NCBI GenBank assembly: GCA_934636105.1
Contig: CAKTZR010000017.1
Span: 1 to 64,000, forward strand
Reading direction: 5' to 3'
Length of the DNA stretch: 64,000 nt
DNA from: an uncultured Clostridia bacterium
GTDB lineage: Bacteria; Bacillota; Clostridia; Christensenellales; Aristaeellaceae
Part shown: positions 51,096 through 59,803 of the stretch, in pieces
Position numbering within the stretch: position 1 is the first letter of the stretch
Layout of the letters: every line of letters begins with the position of its first letter
Notes under the pieces: generated by a model
What the model was told of the DNA's origin: nothing
Databases searched by the model: none
What the model saw: only the letters and a program-made list of their open reading frames with translations
Program-made: the position numbers and the translations under genes

Positions 51096-51124
51096 TTGAC
51101 TTTTCCCGCCGTGTGATTTATACT
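51096..51124 (+). promoter_or_regulatory. Promoter of the thrS T-box unit
   Basis: TTGACT (51096-51101), 17-base spacer, TATACT (51119-51124), just upstream of the T-box leader. Confidence 0.88.
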
Positions 51125-51130
51125 AGGCTC

Positions 51131-51347
51131 ACTTGAGATGACAAAGACGAGTAACCCCATCGCAGAGCCTCAAGAGAGACGCGCCACAGGCTGGAAGCGC
51201 GTCGGCGGAGCGCGGGGCGAAAACCAACTTTGGATTGAGTCGCGCGGCGCGCGATACAGCGCTAAAGAGAACCAATCAGGGTGGAACCACGGGCTAGATT
51301 TTTTATCGCTCGTCCCTCAGCAAAAACGCGAGGGACGGGCGTTTTTT
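51131..51347 (+). ncRNA. T-box leader of thrS
   Basis: It contains the diagnostic T-box AGGGTGGAACCACGG (51278-51292), the GATGACAAAGACGAGTA segment of stem I, GGCTGGAAG, and a terminator: CGCTCGTCCCTC (51307-51318) with GAGGGACGGGCG (51330-51341) and TTTTTT. Uncharged tRNA-Thr should pair with the UGG of the T-box bulge and prevent the terminator. ACC at 51223-51225, followed by A, is my candidate specifier codon; it fits threonine, but the loop was not folded by computation. Confidence 0.93.
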
Positions 51348-51394
51348 AATTCGTCCCAATCGCTCCAAATTTCAAAAAAGGGGAGAAGATCATC

Positions 51395-53158
51395 ATGAAG
51401 GTTATTTACAACGACGGCCATGTGGCCGAATGCCCGGAGGACGAGGAGCTGCACGTCATCCGTCACACGGCGGCGCACATTCTCGCGCAGGCGGTCAAGC
51501 GCTTGTACCCGGACGCGCATTTCGCCTACGGCCCGGCAACCGAGAAGGGCTTCTATTATGACGTCGATCTGGGCGACAAGAAGCTCTCCGACGAGGATCT
51601 GCCTGCGATTGAGGCGGAGATGGCGAAGATCGTCAAGGAGAACCTGCCGATCAAGCCGTTCGTGCTCAGCCGCGAGGAGGCCGTCAAGCTCATGGAGGAG
51701 CGCGGCGAAAAGTATAAGGTCGAGCATATCGGCGACCTGCCGGAGGACGCGGTGCTCAGCTTCTATCAGCAGGGCGAATATGTCGATATGTGCGTCGGCC
51801 CGCACCTGACCTACACCAAGGCGCTCAAGGCGTTCAAGCTGACCCAGCTTTCCGGCGCATATTGGAAGAACGACAAGAACAACATCATGCTCACCCGCAT
51901 CGGCGGCACGGCGTTCCGCACCCGCGAGGAGCTGGATGAATACAACAAGCTGATGGAGGAGGCCGCCCGCCGCGACCATCGCCGCATCGGCAAGGAAATG
52001 AACCTGTTCATGCTCTGCGACGAAGGCCCGGGCTTTCCGTTCTTCCTCCCGAAGGGCATGGCGCTCAAGAACGCGCTGATCGATTACTGGCGCGAGATTC
52101 ACTATAAGGCGAACTATGTCGAGGTTTCCACGCCGCTGATTATGAACCGCCACCTGTGGGAGACGAGCGGTCACTGGGATCACTACAAGGATAACATGTA
52201 CGCCACCAAGATTGACGGCGAGGATTACTGCATCAAGCCGATGAACTGCCCGGGCGGCGTGATGGTCTACCGCAGCCAGCCGCACTCCTATCGTGAGCTG
52301 CCGCTGCGCGTGGGCGAGCTGGGCCTTGTCCATCGCCACGAGCTGAAGGGCGCGCTGCATGGCCTGTTCCGCGTGCGCTGCTTCACGCAGGATGATGCGC
52401 ATATCTTCATGCGCCCCGACCAGATCACAGACGAAATCATCGGCGTGGTCGGCCTCATCAATCAGGTGTACAGCAAGTTCGGCTTTGATTACTTCGTCGA
52501 GCTTTCCACCCGCCCGGAGAACAGCATGGGCAGCGATGAGGATTGGGAGGCCGCGACCAACGGCCTGATTAAGGCGCTGGAGAAGCTGAACATGCCGTAT
52601 ATCGTCAACGAGGGCGACGGCGCGTTCTACGGCCCGAAGATCGACTTCCATCTGCGCGACAGCCTTGGACGCACCTGGCAGTGCGGCACGATTCAGCTGG
52701 ACTTCCAGATGCCGCTCAACTTCGGCTTGGAGTACATCGCCGAGGACGGCAGCCGCCAGCGCCCGATCATGATTCACCGCGTGTGCTTCGGCTCCATCGA
52801 GCGCTTCATCGGCATTCTGACCGAGCACTTTGCGGGCAAGTTCCCGACGTGGCTCGCGCCGACGCAGGTCAAGGTTCTGCCGGTTTCCGACAAGAGCATG
52901 GACTATGCGAAGGAGGTCTACGAGGCCCTGCGCGAAAAGATGATCCGCTGCGAGCTGGACACCCGCAACGAGAAGATCGGTTACAAGATTCGCGAGGCGC
53001 GTCAGGTGGACCGCGTGCCGTACATGCTGATTATCGGCGCGAAGGAGGTCGAGACGAACACCGTTTCCGTCCGCGACCGCGACACCGACCAGACCGTGAC
53101 CATGCCGCTTGACGCGTTCCTCGATAAGCTCTGCAAGGAGATCAAGGAGCGGGCGTAA
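51395..53158 (+). CDS. thrS: Threonine-tRNA ligase lacking the TGS domain
   Basis: 587 residues, shorter than the usual 640. The protein begins MKVIYNDGHVAECPEDEELHVI and enters at once the editing domain (RHTAAHILAQAV, HxxxH; later CVGPHL), so the N-terminal TGS domain is missing. Class II catalytic core: MNCPGGVMVY, RHELKGALHGLFRVRCFTQDDAHIF (motif 2) and the MIHRVCFGSIERFIGIL segment, with zinc ligands Cys, His, His in MNCP, DDAH and MIHR. The C-terminal anticodon-binding domain has VLPVSDKSMDYAKEVYEALR. AAGGGGAGA precedes the ATG, and no in-frame extension encoding a TGS domain was seen upstream because the T-box terminator lies there. Confidence 0.96.
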   Translation: MKVIYNDGHVAECPEDEELHVIRHTAAHILAQAVKRLYPDAHFAYGPATEKGFYYDVDLGDKKLSDEDLPAIEAEMAKIVKENLPIKPFVLSREEAVKLMEERGEKYKVEHIGDLPEDAVLSFYQQGEYVDMCVGPHLTYTKALKAFKLTQLSGAYWKNDKNNIMLTRIGGTAFRTREELDEYNKLMEEAARRDHRRIGKEMNLFMLCDEGPGFPFFLPKGMALKNALIDYWREIHYKANYVEVSTPLIMNRHLWETSGHWDHYKDNMYATKIDGEDYCIKPMNCPGGVMVYRSQPHSYRELPLRVGELGLVHRHELKGALHGLFRVRCFTQDDAHIFMRPDQITDEIIGVVGLINQVYSKFGFDYFVELSTRPENSMGSDEDWEAATNGLIKALEKLNMPYIVNEGDGAFYGPKIDFHLRDSLGRTWQCGTIQLDFQMPLNFGLEYIAEDGSRQRPIMIHRVCFGSIERFIGILTEHFAGKFPTWLAPTQVKVLPVSDKSMDYAKEVYEALREKMIRCELDTRNEKIGYKIREARQVDRVPYMLIIGAKEVETNTVSVRDRDTDQTVTMPLDAFLDKLCKEIKERA

Positions 53159-53180
53159 GCGCCATATCAAAGTATAAAGA

Positions 53181-53209
53181 AAGAACCGTCGTACTGGCGG
53201 TTCTTTTTG
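53181..53209. terminator. Bidirectional terminator between thrS and the minus-strand operon
   Basis: AAGAACCG (53181-53188) pairs with CGGTTCTT (53198-53205), followed by TTTG and preceded by AAAGA. It can end both thrS and the oligopeptide-binding protein transcript. The 110 bases between it and the minus-strand stop hold nothing recognisable. Confidence 0.88.
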
Positions 53210-53320
53210 TATGATGTTTTCTTGCACTGTATCATACGGCTCTTAACATTTTTTCGGCGTAAAAAGTGTATTTGGTTTGCTGAAATTCGTTGCATATTTT
53301 GCGGCGCTTGCGGGAGAACG

Positions 53321-54892
53321 TTAATTCCCGTAACTCTCAATACCCCTGAGCATCTCCAATTCGCGCACGTCGCGCACATCGGTGAACGTCTCGCGGGAGA
53401 GCAGCACAGCCGAGCGCCAATACAGGCAGATATACGGCTGATCTTGTTCGAACTGATCCTGAATGAGGTTCATCACGTTTTTGTAGCTGTCGGCGGTGTA
53501 GCTCTTGCGCAGCTGGGTGATGAGGTCGTTCATGTCGTTGGAGCGGTAACGCGTATAGTTGCAGCTGGCAGTGGAGGTCAGCGTGAAGCCGGGATCGGGG
53601 CAGATGTCGAAATTCAGGCCGCACAGGGCGATGGAATAGTCGCCGCTGACGAGTTTGGTCTGCACATCTTCGCGCGACCACGTGGCGACGTAGGCCGGAA
53701 TGCCGACGGCAGCCAGCTGATCGACAATCTTGTTGGCGGCGTTGGTGCGCGCGGTCGAACCCGGCTCGTCATAGACGAGGAGGCGCAGGCTTTCCATCTT
53801 TTTGCCGTCCTTGTAGCGGTTGCCGTCGTCGGCCAGCTTGTAGCCCGCGCTGTCCAGCAGGGACGCGGCCATCAGCGGATCATAGATATCGCGGATGGTG
53901 GATTCGTTGGAAAGCCATGTGCCGGAGGGAATCGGGGTATAGGCGACGGTTGCCATGTTCTGATACGCGGAGGAAATCAGCTCACTTCGATTGATGGCGT
54001 AGGAGATGGCCTGACGCAGGAGGTTCTGGCCGTTGTCGTCGCTCTTGAAATCCTTGTAGGCGCGGTTGACGAGCAGCACCTCAAGCTGGCGGGTGCGCGC
54101 GCTGATGGAAAAGGTGTTGAGCGAGCCGCTGTAACGGGAAGCGTTGATGGAGCGGGTCATGGCGATGTCCACGCTCTGGGTATCGAACGCATTGAGCGCC
54201 TGTTCCGCTGTGTCGTAGATGCTGGCACGGATATAGCGCACCTGCGGCGGGCGGTTCCACCATGCGTCGTTGGCCGTCAGCCAGATGGCGCTGCCCTGTT
54301 CATAACCGTCGTATTTATACGGGCCTGTGCCGGCGGGCATATCGCTGGCGACCTGCGAAACCGGGAGGATGGGGAAGGTCAGCGCATAAAGCGAGCCATA
54401 GCTGGCGCGGCGAAGCGTGAAGACGACGGTATAATCGTCCGTGGCTTCCCAGGAACGGATGGAATAGAACGTGGAATAATACAGGCCGCGGTCGGCAACG
54501 GGCACGTCGGAATCCAGATTATCGTCAAAGCCCGCCAGCTCGAACATGTAATCCAGCGTCGCAATCACGTCTGCACTGGTCAGGGCTTCGCCGTTGTGGA
54601 AGGTAACGTCCTGCCGAAGCGTGACCTGCAATTTGCGTCCGTCGTTGGAAAAGCTGTAAGCATAAGCCAGCTTGGGCTGGGGCTGGGCGTTGTCGTCCAC
54701 TTCGAACAGCCCTTCGTAAACCAGACTCATCAGGCTCACCACGTCGCGCTGGTTGATTTCCAGCGGGCGAAGCGCAAGATGATCGTCCGCCACGACGGCA
54801 ACGGAAAGGGACGTGGACGCGGCCAGACCGGCGGCGGGAAGAACCAGCAGCACGCAGGCCAAAAGCAGCGCGGCAAAATGGGAGATGCGCAT
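53321..54892 (-). CDS. Extracellular solute-binding protein, family 5 (oligopeptide type)
   Basis: 523 residues from the minus-strand ATG at 54892 (AAGGAGC upstream). The signal peptide MRISHFAALLLACVLLVLPA precedes a family 5 fold: VVSLMSLVYEGLFEVDDNAQPQPKLAYAYSFSNDGRKLQVTLRQDVTFHNGEALTSADVIATLDYM is the typical start, with GTGPYKYDGYEQG and ISYAINRSELI later. These proteins bind peptides, nickel or other solutes. Cys13 lies in LLAC but hydrophobic residues continue after it, so lipoprotein processing is doubtful. No permease or ATPase is adjacent. It is last in an operon 11 bases after the CoaE fusion. Confidence 0.88.
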   Translation of the reverse strand: MRISHFAALLLACVLLVLPAAGLAASTSLSVAVVADDHLALRPLEINQRDVVSLMSLVYEGLFEVDDNAQPQPKLAYAYSFSNDGRKLQVTLRQDVTFHNGEALTSADVIATLDYMFELAGFDDNLDSDVPVADRGLYYSTFYSIRSWEATDDYTVVFTLRRASYGSLYALTFPILPVSQVASDMPAGTGPYKYDGYEQGSAIWLTANDAWWNRPPQVRYIRASIYDTAEQALNAFDTQSVDIAMTRSINASRYSGSLNTFSISARTRQLEVLLVNRAYKDFKSDDNGQNLLRQAISYAINRSELISSAYQNMATVAYTPIPSGTWLSNESTIRDIYDPLMAASLLDSAGYKLADDGNRYKDGKKMESLRLLVYDEPGSTARTNAANKIVDQLAAVGIPAYVATWSREDVQTKLVSGDYSIALCGLNFDICPDPGFTLTSTASCNYTRYRSNDMNDLITQLRKSYTADSYKNVMNLIQDQFEQDQPYICLYWRSAVLLSRETFTDVRDVRELEMLRGIESYGN

Positions 54893-54903
54893 GTCAAAGC
54901 TCC

Positions 54904-56283
54904 TTATGATTCGGTCGGTTCGGGGGGTTCCACGGGGAAATAATATTTGCGGTATACGTCGCGGGCGCGAAGCACGCGGGAAGCGTAGGTCGCGGTATCC
55001 TGCGTCGGGATGACGTCGAGCGTCACGCCGTCGGCGCTGTATTGCGGGTTCTTCAGCCAGCTGTCCACATTGCCCTGTCCGGCGTGATAGGCGCAGACGA
55101 TCTTGGTCGCGTCGCCGCCGAAGCGCCGGGACAGATAGCCCAGATACCATGTGCCGTACCGGATGTTCGTTTCCGGGTCATAGAGGTTATCGAACGAGTA
55201 GCCCGCGCCGTCCTCGTTGTATTTGTGGGCGACCCACTCGGCAGTATCGGGCATCAGCTGCATCAGACCGCGCGCCCCCAGACGGCTTTCGGCTTTCGGA
55301 TCGAAGCTCGATTCGCAGAGGATGACGGCGGAGACAAGCGCCGGGTCGAGATTCTGTTCGCTGGCATACAGGGTGATCAGGTCGCCGTAATACAGCGGAT
55401 GCTGCGCGCGTTCGGCGGCTTCGGCCTCCAGGCGGCGGCGCTCCTCCTGTTTGGCGAGATAGGTTTTGGTGATGGATACAGCGCCCGTGACCAGCAGAAT
55501 CAGCGCCAGCGCGAGAGCAAGAAAGCGAATTGGCGCAGGCAACCCGTCAAACGGCGAGCCCTTGCGGGCGGAATGCGTGCGGCGGGGGGAATCCTCCGTC
55601 TCGATCGGCACAACGCGGACGGCGCGGCGCGGCACGGACGGTCTTTCCGGCGGCACATCGTCGGAGAGATCGAGCGTCTGCGGGGGACGGCGGCGGCGCG
55701 CGGGCTTAAGCGCGAAAAGCAGCGCGTCCACCTGCTGCCGCGTCTGTTCGAGGGTTCCGCTTGTGTCGATGACGGCGTCTGCACGGCGGATTTTTTCATC
55801 CAGCGGCATCTGCGAATCGATGCGGCGCTCAGCCTGCTCACGGCTCAAGCCGTCGCGCTCAAAAAGACGCTGAATCTGCGTCTCGCGATCCGCCCGGACG
55901 ACCCAGACGGTATCGAACAGCGCTTCCATGCCGCATTCATACAGCAGCGGAATATCGCCGATGACAATCTGTCCCGGCGCGTCGAGCTGGTCAAGCTGGC
56001 GCTTGATTTCCGCGAGAATCATCGGATGCAGAATGGCGTTGAGCGCTTCGCGCTTCTGCGCGTTGGCAAAGACAAGCTGGCCGAGCTTGGCGCGGTCAAG
56101 CGACGCGCCGGAAAACACGTCGTCGCCGAACGCTTGGCGAATTTCCGGCAGAGCCGCGCCGCCGTCCGCCGTCAGCGCGCGGGAAATCGCGTCCGCATCG
56201 ACGATCAGGCAGCCTTTTTGCTTGAGATACTGGCTGACGGTGCTTTTACCGCAGGCAATGGAACCGGTTAAACCGATTTTCAT
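54904..56283 (-). CDS. Dephospho-CoA kinase fused to a membrane-tethered lytic transglycosylase
   Basis: 459 residues in one frame from the minus-strand ATG at 56283 (GGAGGACATCT upstream). Residues 1-195 are CoaE: P-loop GSIACGKS (7-14), CLIVDADAISR, HPMILAEI, GDIPLLYECGME, VVRADRETQIQRL and ERRIDSQMPLDEKIRRAD. CoaE phosphorylates dephospho-CoA in the last step of CoA synthesis. Residues 196-250 are Arg/Pro-rich; 252-270 form a membrane helix. Residues 296-450 are an SLT/Slt70-like goose-type domain with catalytic Glu324 (VILCESSFDPKAES), GARGLMQLMPDTA and AYHAGQGNV. The topology would place the kinase inside and the muramidase outside. Both active sites look intact. It lies downstream of polA. 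Confidence 0.9.
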   Translation of the reverse strand: MKIGLTGSIACGKSTVSQYLKQKGCLIVDADAISRALTADGGAALPEIRQAFGDDVFSGASLDRAKLGQLVFANAQKREALNAILHPMILAEIKRQLDQLDAPGQIVIGDIPLLYECGMEALFDTVWVVRADRETQIQRLFERDGLSREQAERRIDSQMPLDEKIRRADAVIDTSGTLEQTRQQVDALLFALKPARRRRPPQTLDLSDDVPPERPSVPRRAVRVVPIETEDSPRRTHSARKGSPFDGLPAPIRFLALALALILLVTGAVSITKTYLAKQEERRRLEAEAAERAQHPLYYGDLITLYASEQNLDPALVSAVILCESSFDPKAESRLGARGLMQLMPDTAEWVAHKYNEDGAGYSFDNLYDPETNIRYGTWYLGYLSRRFGGDATKIVCAYHAGQGNVDSWLKNPQYSADGVTLDVIPTQDTATYASRVLRARDVYRKYYFPVEPPEPTES

Positions 56284-56303
56284 AGATGTCCTCCGAGGGG
56301 CGA

Positions 56304-56523
56304 GGGGGGGACGTTGGGGCTTTGCCCCAAACCCCACCAGAAACCTGAGGTTTCTGGACTTCCCAATATTAAAATGAATCAATTTAATAAACGAATGAAA
56401 GGCATGCTTTCATGCAAGTCATGAAGCATATAAATAATCCCGAATGGATTGCGCAGCAATCCATCAAGCGGGAAATCCAAGAACCTCAGGTTCTTGGCGG
56501 GGTATGGGGCAGCGCCCCATCGT
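56304..56523. repeat. Family A inverted pair between coaE fusion and polA
   Basis: The left copy is reversed (ACGTTGGGGC-ttt-GCCCCAAA, then CCAGAAACCT/AGGTTTCTGG, 56311-56355). The right copy is forward: ATGGATTGC-gca-GCAATCCAT (56444-56464), CCAAGAACCT/AGGTTCTTGG, ATGGGGC-agc-GCCCCAT. The core is AT-rich (ATTAAAATGAATCAATTTAATAAACG). The unit fills the gap between polA and the downstream gene of its operon. Confidence 0.8.
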
Positions 56524-56525
56524 CC

Positions 56526-59084
56526 TTATTTCGTATCATACCACGAGCGGCCGGAATGAACGTCCGCAATCAGCGGCACGCGCAGGGAAGCGGCGTTCTC
56601 CATGCAGCGGCGAAGCAGCGCTTCGACCTGCTCACGCTCGTTTTCCGGCGCTTCGACAATCAGCTCGTCGTGTACCTGCAAAATCAGCTTCGCGGCCAGA
56701 CCGGAAGCTTTCAGCTCGTCGTGGACGGCGTTCATCGCAATCTTGATGATGTCCGCGGCCGCGCCCTGCACGGGTGTGTTCATCGCTGCGCGTTCGCCGA
56801 ACTGGCGGCGGTTGTAATTGGGGCTGGTCAGCTCCGGCAGAGGACGACGGCGGCCATACATCGTGACGGAGTAGCCCTCCGCCTTGCCCTGGCTGACGCA
56901 GGACTCCATGAACCGATGAATCGCCGGGTAGCGGGCAAAGTAGCGCGCGATGAACTCGGCGGCCTCCTTGCGGGAAATGTGCAGGTTGGAGGCCAGACCG
57001 AAATCGCTGATGCCGTAGACGATGCCGAAATTGACGGCCTTCGCGCTGGAGCGCATCTGCGGCGTGACGGCCTCCAGCGGCACGCCGTAGACCTCCGCCG
57101 CCGTTCGGGCGTGGATATCCTGCCCCAGCGTAAAGGCTTCGCACATGGCTTCGTCGCCGGAAAGGTGGGCAAGCAGACGAAGCTCGATCTGCGAGTAATC
57201 CGCATCGACGAGCACGCTGCCCGCCGGGGCGATGAACGCGCGGCGGATTTCGCGTCCCATCGGCGTGCGCACGGGGATGTTTTGCAGGTTCGGCTCGCTG
57301 GAGGAGATGCGCCCCGTCGCGGCGATGGTTTGATCGAACCACGTGTGAATGCGCCCGTCGTGCCCCGTCAGCCGGAGCAGGCCGTCGATATACGTGCTCT
57401 TGAGCTTGGCAACCTGCCGATAGAGCAGAATTTTTTCCACGGCCGGGTGCAGCTCGGCCAGCTCGTTTAGGGTGTCCGCGTCGGTGGAATAGCCGCGCGC
57501 GGTTTTCTTTTTGGCAGGCAGGCCGAGTTTGTCAAAGAGGACGCTGCCCAGCTGCTGCGGGCTGTTCAGGTTGAACGGCGCAACGCCGCACAGCGTGAAG
57601 ATTTCATTTTTCAATTCGGCAATCTGCTGATCGTACTGCGCGCCCAGCCGGGTCAGCTCGTCGCGATCGACGAGGAAGCCGTCGCGCTCCATGTCATACA
57701 GCGTGGTGAGCAGCGGCAGTTCGATTTCGCGGTAGAGCTTGGTCATCTCCTGCTCGTCGAGCGCGCGCTCATCCGCAAGCGTTTGCTGCAAGAGTGAGGC
57801 GGCGTTTTCCGGCGCTTCGTATTTGCCGCTCTGCGGGGCGAGAAGATACTGCATGATCTGGTCGTCGTCAAACGGTGCGGTGACGGCCAGATTCCACGGG
57901 GCCAGCTCGGTTTTCAGCCGCTTGGCATTCCAGAGGATGAGCGGCCGTGCGCCCGTCAGCAGAGGAGACAGCGCTTTGGCTGCATTCAAGGGATCGAGCC
58001 CGCCGCCGAGAAGCCCCTGCGCATAGGGAACAAGCGCCTGAACGCCGTTTTCCGCCGCGAGTGAAACGCCGTCTTCCCGTATGAGCATAGCGACGCGCGC
58101 ATCGTCGGGCAGATTGGCAATCAGCGCGGCGATGGCCGCTTCATCGGAAAGCGTCTGCTCGTCCTGCCAGACCATCTGCGGCGCGGCGGGAGCGTCTTCC
58201 TCCGCGCGCTGGCCGGAAAGCTGCAAAAGGCGGCTGGTCAGCGTCTTGAGACCAAGCTGCTCAAACAGCGGCAGCACGCCTGTCATATCGCCCAGACGGC
58301 AGTCTTCCAGCGTCACGTCGTCCAGCGGTACATAACGCGTGATGGTCGCGATCTTCTTGCTCATCAGGCCGGACATGCGCCCGTCGATCATTTTTTCGCG
58401 CTGCTTGCCCTTGAGGTCGGTTTCTGCATGATCGAGCGCGTTTTCCAGCGTGCCGTAAGCGGTCAGCAGCTTGACCGCCGTCTTTTCGCCAATGCCGGGA
58501 ATGCCAGGGATGTTGTCGCTTGCGTCGCCCATCAGCCCCTTGAGATCGGGAATCTGGGCCGGGGTCACGCCGAAATCCTCCAGCACCTTTTCCGGCGTGT
58601 AGCGCACCACGTCGCTCACGCCGCGCTTGGTGTAAAGGACGTTGCTTGTCTCGGTGACCAGCTGCATGGAATCGCGGTCGCCCGTGACCAGCAGCGCGGG
58701 AATGCCCGCTTCCTCGCAGCGGCGGGCGAATGTGCCGAGGATGTCGTCCGCCTCGAAGGTCGGGCAGGTCAGAATCTTTACGCCCATTTTTTCCAGGCAT
58801 TCGCGCACAAGGTCAAACTGCGGGCGCAGTTCCGGCGCGGTCGGCTTGCGGCCCGCCTTATACTCGCTGTAATCCTTGTGGCGGAAGGTCGGCCCGTGCA
58901 GATCGAACGCCACCGCCAGATAGCGCGGATGCTCGTCGCCGACCACCTTGAAAAGCATGGAAAGAAAGCCGAAAACGGCATTGGTGAACACGCCGTCCGC
59001 GTTGGAAAGCGGGGGAAGGGCGTGGAAAGCGCGGTGCATGAGGCTGTTGCCATCGACGATGACAAAGGTATCCGGCTGTGACAT
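56526..59084 (-). CDS. polA: DNA polymerase I
   Basis: 852 residues from the minus-strand ATG at 59084 (AAAGGAGAA upstream). The 5' nuclease domain (1-290) has VIVDGNSLMHRAFHALP, YLAVAFDLHGPTFRH, FEADDILGTFA, GDRDSMQLV and GLMGDASDNIPGIPGIGEKTA. The middle domain (about 310-470) lacks the DxE and other acidic residues of a proofreading exonuclease (DARVAMLIREDGVSLAAE), so 3'-5' activity is probably absent. The polymerase domain has motif A DADYSQIELRLLAHLSGD, motif B RSSAKAVNFGIVYG and motif C LQVHDELIVEAP. It repairs gaps and removes primers. Confidence 0.97.
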   Translation of the reverse strand: MSQPDTFVIVDGNSLMHRAFHALPPLSNADGVFTNAVFGFLSMLFKVVGDEHPRYLAVAFDLHGPTFRHKDYSEYKAGRKPTAPELRPQFDLVRECLEKMGVKILTCPTFEADDILGTFARRCEEAGIPALLVTGDRDSMQLVTETSNVLYTKRGVSDVVRYTPEKVLEDFGVTPAQIPDLKGLMGDASDNIPGIPGIGEKTAVKLLTAYGTLENALDHAETDLKGKQREKMIDGRMSGLMSKKIATITRYVPLDDVTLEDCRLGDMTGVLPLFEQLGLKTLTSRLLQLSGQRAEEDAPAAPQMVWQDEQTLSDEAAIAALIANLPDDARVAMLIREDGVSLAAENGVQALVPYAQGLLGGGLDPLNAAKALSPLLTGARPLILWNAKRLKTELAPWNLAVTAPFDDDQIMQYLLAPQSGKYEAPENAASLLQQTLADERALDEQEMTKLYREIELPLLTTLYDMERDGFLVDRDELTRLGAQYDQQIAELKNEIFTLCGVAPFNLNSPQQLGSVLFDKLGLPAKKKTARGYSTDADTLNELAELHPAVEKILLYRQVAKLKSTYIDGLLRLTGHDGRIHTWFDQTIAATGRISSSEPNLQNIPVRTPMGREIRRAFIAPAGSVLVDADYSQIELRLLAHLSGDEAMCEAFTLGQDIHARTAAEVYGVPLEAVTPQMRSSAKAVNFGIVYGISDFGLASNLHISRKEAAEFIARYFARYPAIHRFMESCVSQGKAEGYSVTMYGRRRPLPELTSPNYNRRQFGERAAMNTPVQGAAADIIKIAMNAVHDELKASGLAAKLILQVHDELIVEAPENEREQVEALLRRCMENAASLRVPLIADVHSGRSWYDTK

Positions 59085-59230
59085 GGCGTTCTCCTTTTTC
59101 AAGTCATAAAATCGTGTATGATTATGATACCACAAAGAGGGGGAAAATACAAACGGCGCGATAACAAAAAGAAGGGCGCAAAGCCCCTCTTGAAAGGATG
59201 GAATCGTTCCGTTTATGTCGGAAAAACGGG

Positions 59231-59575
59231 TCAGTACCGCTCAATCTCCATCCGCGCTTCCTCAAATCCGGCGAGAAGCTCCAGAAAGACGGCCTGCGCC
59301 TGCGGGAGATTTTCGCTTTTGCCGCCGCGGAGCAGATCGCACAAAACGGCGGCCGGGCGGCTGACGGAAACGACGGCCAGCTGGGAGGAAAGCCCCTTGA
59401 GCGTGTGCGCCAGCAGGAAAGCCTGCTCCACGTCGCCCTGCATCAGCGCGTCGCTGAGCGGAACGAGCGATGTGTTTTGCGCAAAACGACGCAGATGCCC
59501 CAAATAAAAGGAGAGGTTGTTGCCGTTGCAGGCCAGACCTGCGTCAAAATCGATTGCAGAAGCTGCGTAAGCCAT
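59231..59575 (-). CDS. Stand-alone Hpt (histidine phosphotransfer) domain protein
   Basis: 114 residues; AAGGAGG lies upstream of the ATG. One Hpt domain: LSFYLGHLRRFAQNTSLVPLSDALMQGDVEQAFLLAHTLKGLSSQLAVVSVSRPAAVLCDLLRGG, with the phospho-accepting His in AHTLKG. Hpt proteins pass phosphate between receiver domains. No histidine kinase or response regulator is nearby, so its partners are encoded elsewhere. A monocistronic unit with its own promoter. Confidence 0.88.
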   Translation of the reverse strand: MAYAASAIDFDAGLACNGNNLSFYLGHLRRFAQNTSLVPLSDALMQGDVEQAFLLAHTLKGLSSQLAVVSVSRPAAVLCDLLRGGKSENLPQAQAVFLELLAGFEEARMEIERY

Positions 59576-59610
59576 TGAAAAAACCTCCTTGTAAGGGAGA
59601 ATATACAGAA

Positions 59611-59639
59611 AGTATACCATACGGCAGGGCAATATACAA
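59611..59639 (-). promoter_or_regulatory. Promoter of the Hpt gene
   Basis: On the minus strand TTGTAT (59639-59634), 17-base spacer, TATACT (59616-59611), about 36 bases upstream of the start codon. The remaining 160 bases to the next plus-strand gene hold ATGCC-tatac-GGCAT-TTTT (59761-59779), a small hairpin, and no clear promoter. Confidence 0.72.
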
Positions 59640-59803
59640 GATGATAACAGCCGGATCTGCGCCTGCAGGGCGAGGGAAAGCGGCGGAAAGAATTTTCTGC
59701 CTTTTTGAGGCGGCAGGCAGGAAAAACGAAAAGCTGCGCGAAAAGAAAATTTGTGTTTATATGCCTATACGGCATTTTTGACCCATGGAAAGGACGATTC
59801 CCG

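Noticed and set aside
51138..51398. Small plus-strand frame in the thrS leader
   Set aside because: It lies across the T-box and its terminator; RNA structure explains the sequence and there is no ribosome site.
56284..56382. Upstream extension of the CoaE fusion
   Set aside because: It reads through a family A repeat; the ATG at 56283 has GGAGGA upstream and starts the conserved MKIGLTGS.
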